NCBI RefSeq assembly: GCF_021183825.1
Contig: NZ_CP089211.1
Span: 2,294,001 to 2,358,000, forward strand
Direction of reading: 5' to 3'
Source of the DNA: Sinomicrobium kalidii
GTDB lineage: Bacteria > Bacteroidota > Bacteroidia > Flavobacteriales > Flavobacteriaceae
DNA length: 64,000 nucleotides
The position numbers and the translations under genes are program-made. Under the pieces are notes generated by a model. The model made no database searches and was not told where the DNA came from. It worked only from the letters and a program-made list of their open reading frames with translations. This document shows, piece after piece, positions 63,906 through 64,000 of the stretch. The stretch's first letter is position 1, and each line of letters starts with the position of its first letter.

Positions 63906-64000
63906 CGCTGCCGCACGATTGCATCGTGTGGCTCAAACTAACCCATCTATAACTTTCTTATCTTTTAACCAAAATACTGAAAAACAAGCACATTATCCAA
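63902..64000. mobile_element. Left end of a second RAYT copy (runs off window)
   Basis: 99 bases identical to 57,474-57,572, including the REP hairpin (63910-63932). The first RAYT stop lies 16 bases beyond the matching end, so a second transposase gene would begin just outside the window. Confidence 0.75.

Overview
The window looks like chromosomal DNA of a member of the Flavobacteriaceae (Bacteroidota). Evidence: Bacteroidota-type -7 promoter elements (TAnnTTTG) before tRNA and protein genes, few strong Shine-Dalgarno sequences, and family-typical proteins (DUF4175 coiled-coil membrane protein, GlnS plus GltX, a TonB receptor with an N-terminal carboxypeptidase-regulatory-like domain, DUF2007, DUF2807 head-GIN). 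No species call is possible from the sequence alone.

Positions 1-36,700 are mostly conserved housekeeping DNA: the 3' part of holB, an S9 peptidase, OmpH/Skp, mnmG, ybeY, a DUF4175 protein, gltX, an SPFH protein, glnS, folB, tRNA-Cys, rnr, rpiB, mtgA, lepA, a sulfatase, dusB, a LolE-like permease, rbfA, methylmalonyl-CoA epimerase, tRNA-Met and an Fe/Mn superoxide dismutase. Several parS-like palindromes (GTTCCACGTGGAAC type) lie between 5.9 and 12.7 kb, one of them inside the end of ybeY. The AT-rich intergenic region 21,965-22,587 carries DnaA-box-like words. Hand-counted G/C bias on the + strand changes from C-rich on its left to G-rich on its right in genes of the same orientation. Together these make it a candidate replication origin.

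Positions 36,700-53,400 are more variable: a TonB siderophore receptor and PepSY reductase-like pair, a lone class I terpene synthase, a decayed 1.5 kb gap with a 163-bp MITE, a YcaQ-type DNA glycosylase, a DUF3999/DUF2339 membrane pair, a BspA-type repeat lipoprotein, and a TPR/AraC membrane-anchored regulator. Three related dispersed repeats with long inverted repeats lie at 17.5, 37.0 and 49.2 kb.

Positions 53,400-64,000 are an accessory mosaic. It holds an IS982 remnant, a serine hydrolase, a polymorphic-toxin-like gene interrupted by one in-frame TGA with a candidate membrane immunity gene after it, a REP-associated tyrosine transposase (RAYT) between REP hairpins, a PIN gene whose 5' end is replaced by a REP, a phosphotransferase, a PIN/DUF6364 toxin-antitoxin pair, an acetyltransferase, an alpha/beta hydrolase and an Abi/HEPN protein. 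Blocks of intergenic sequence and gene ends are duplicated among these genes. The window ends inside what appears to be the left end of a second RAYT copy. Several gene ends share a TAACTA(T/A)G...GTTGTAC-like motif that resembles integron cassette boundaries, but no integrase is present.
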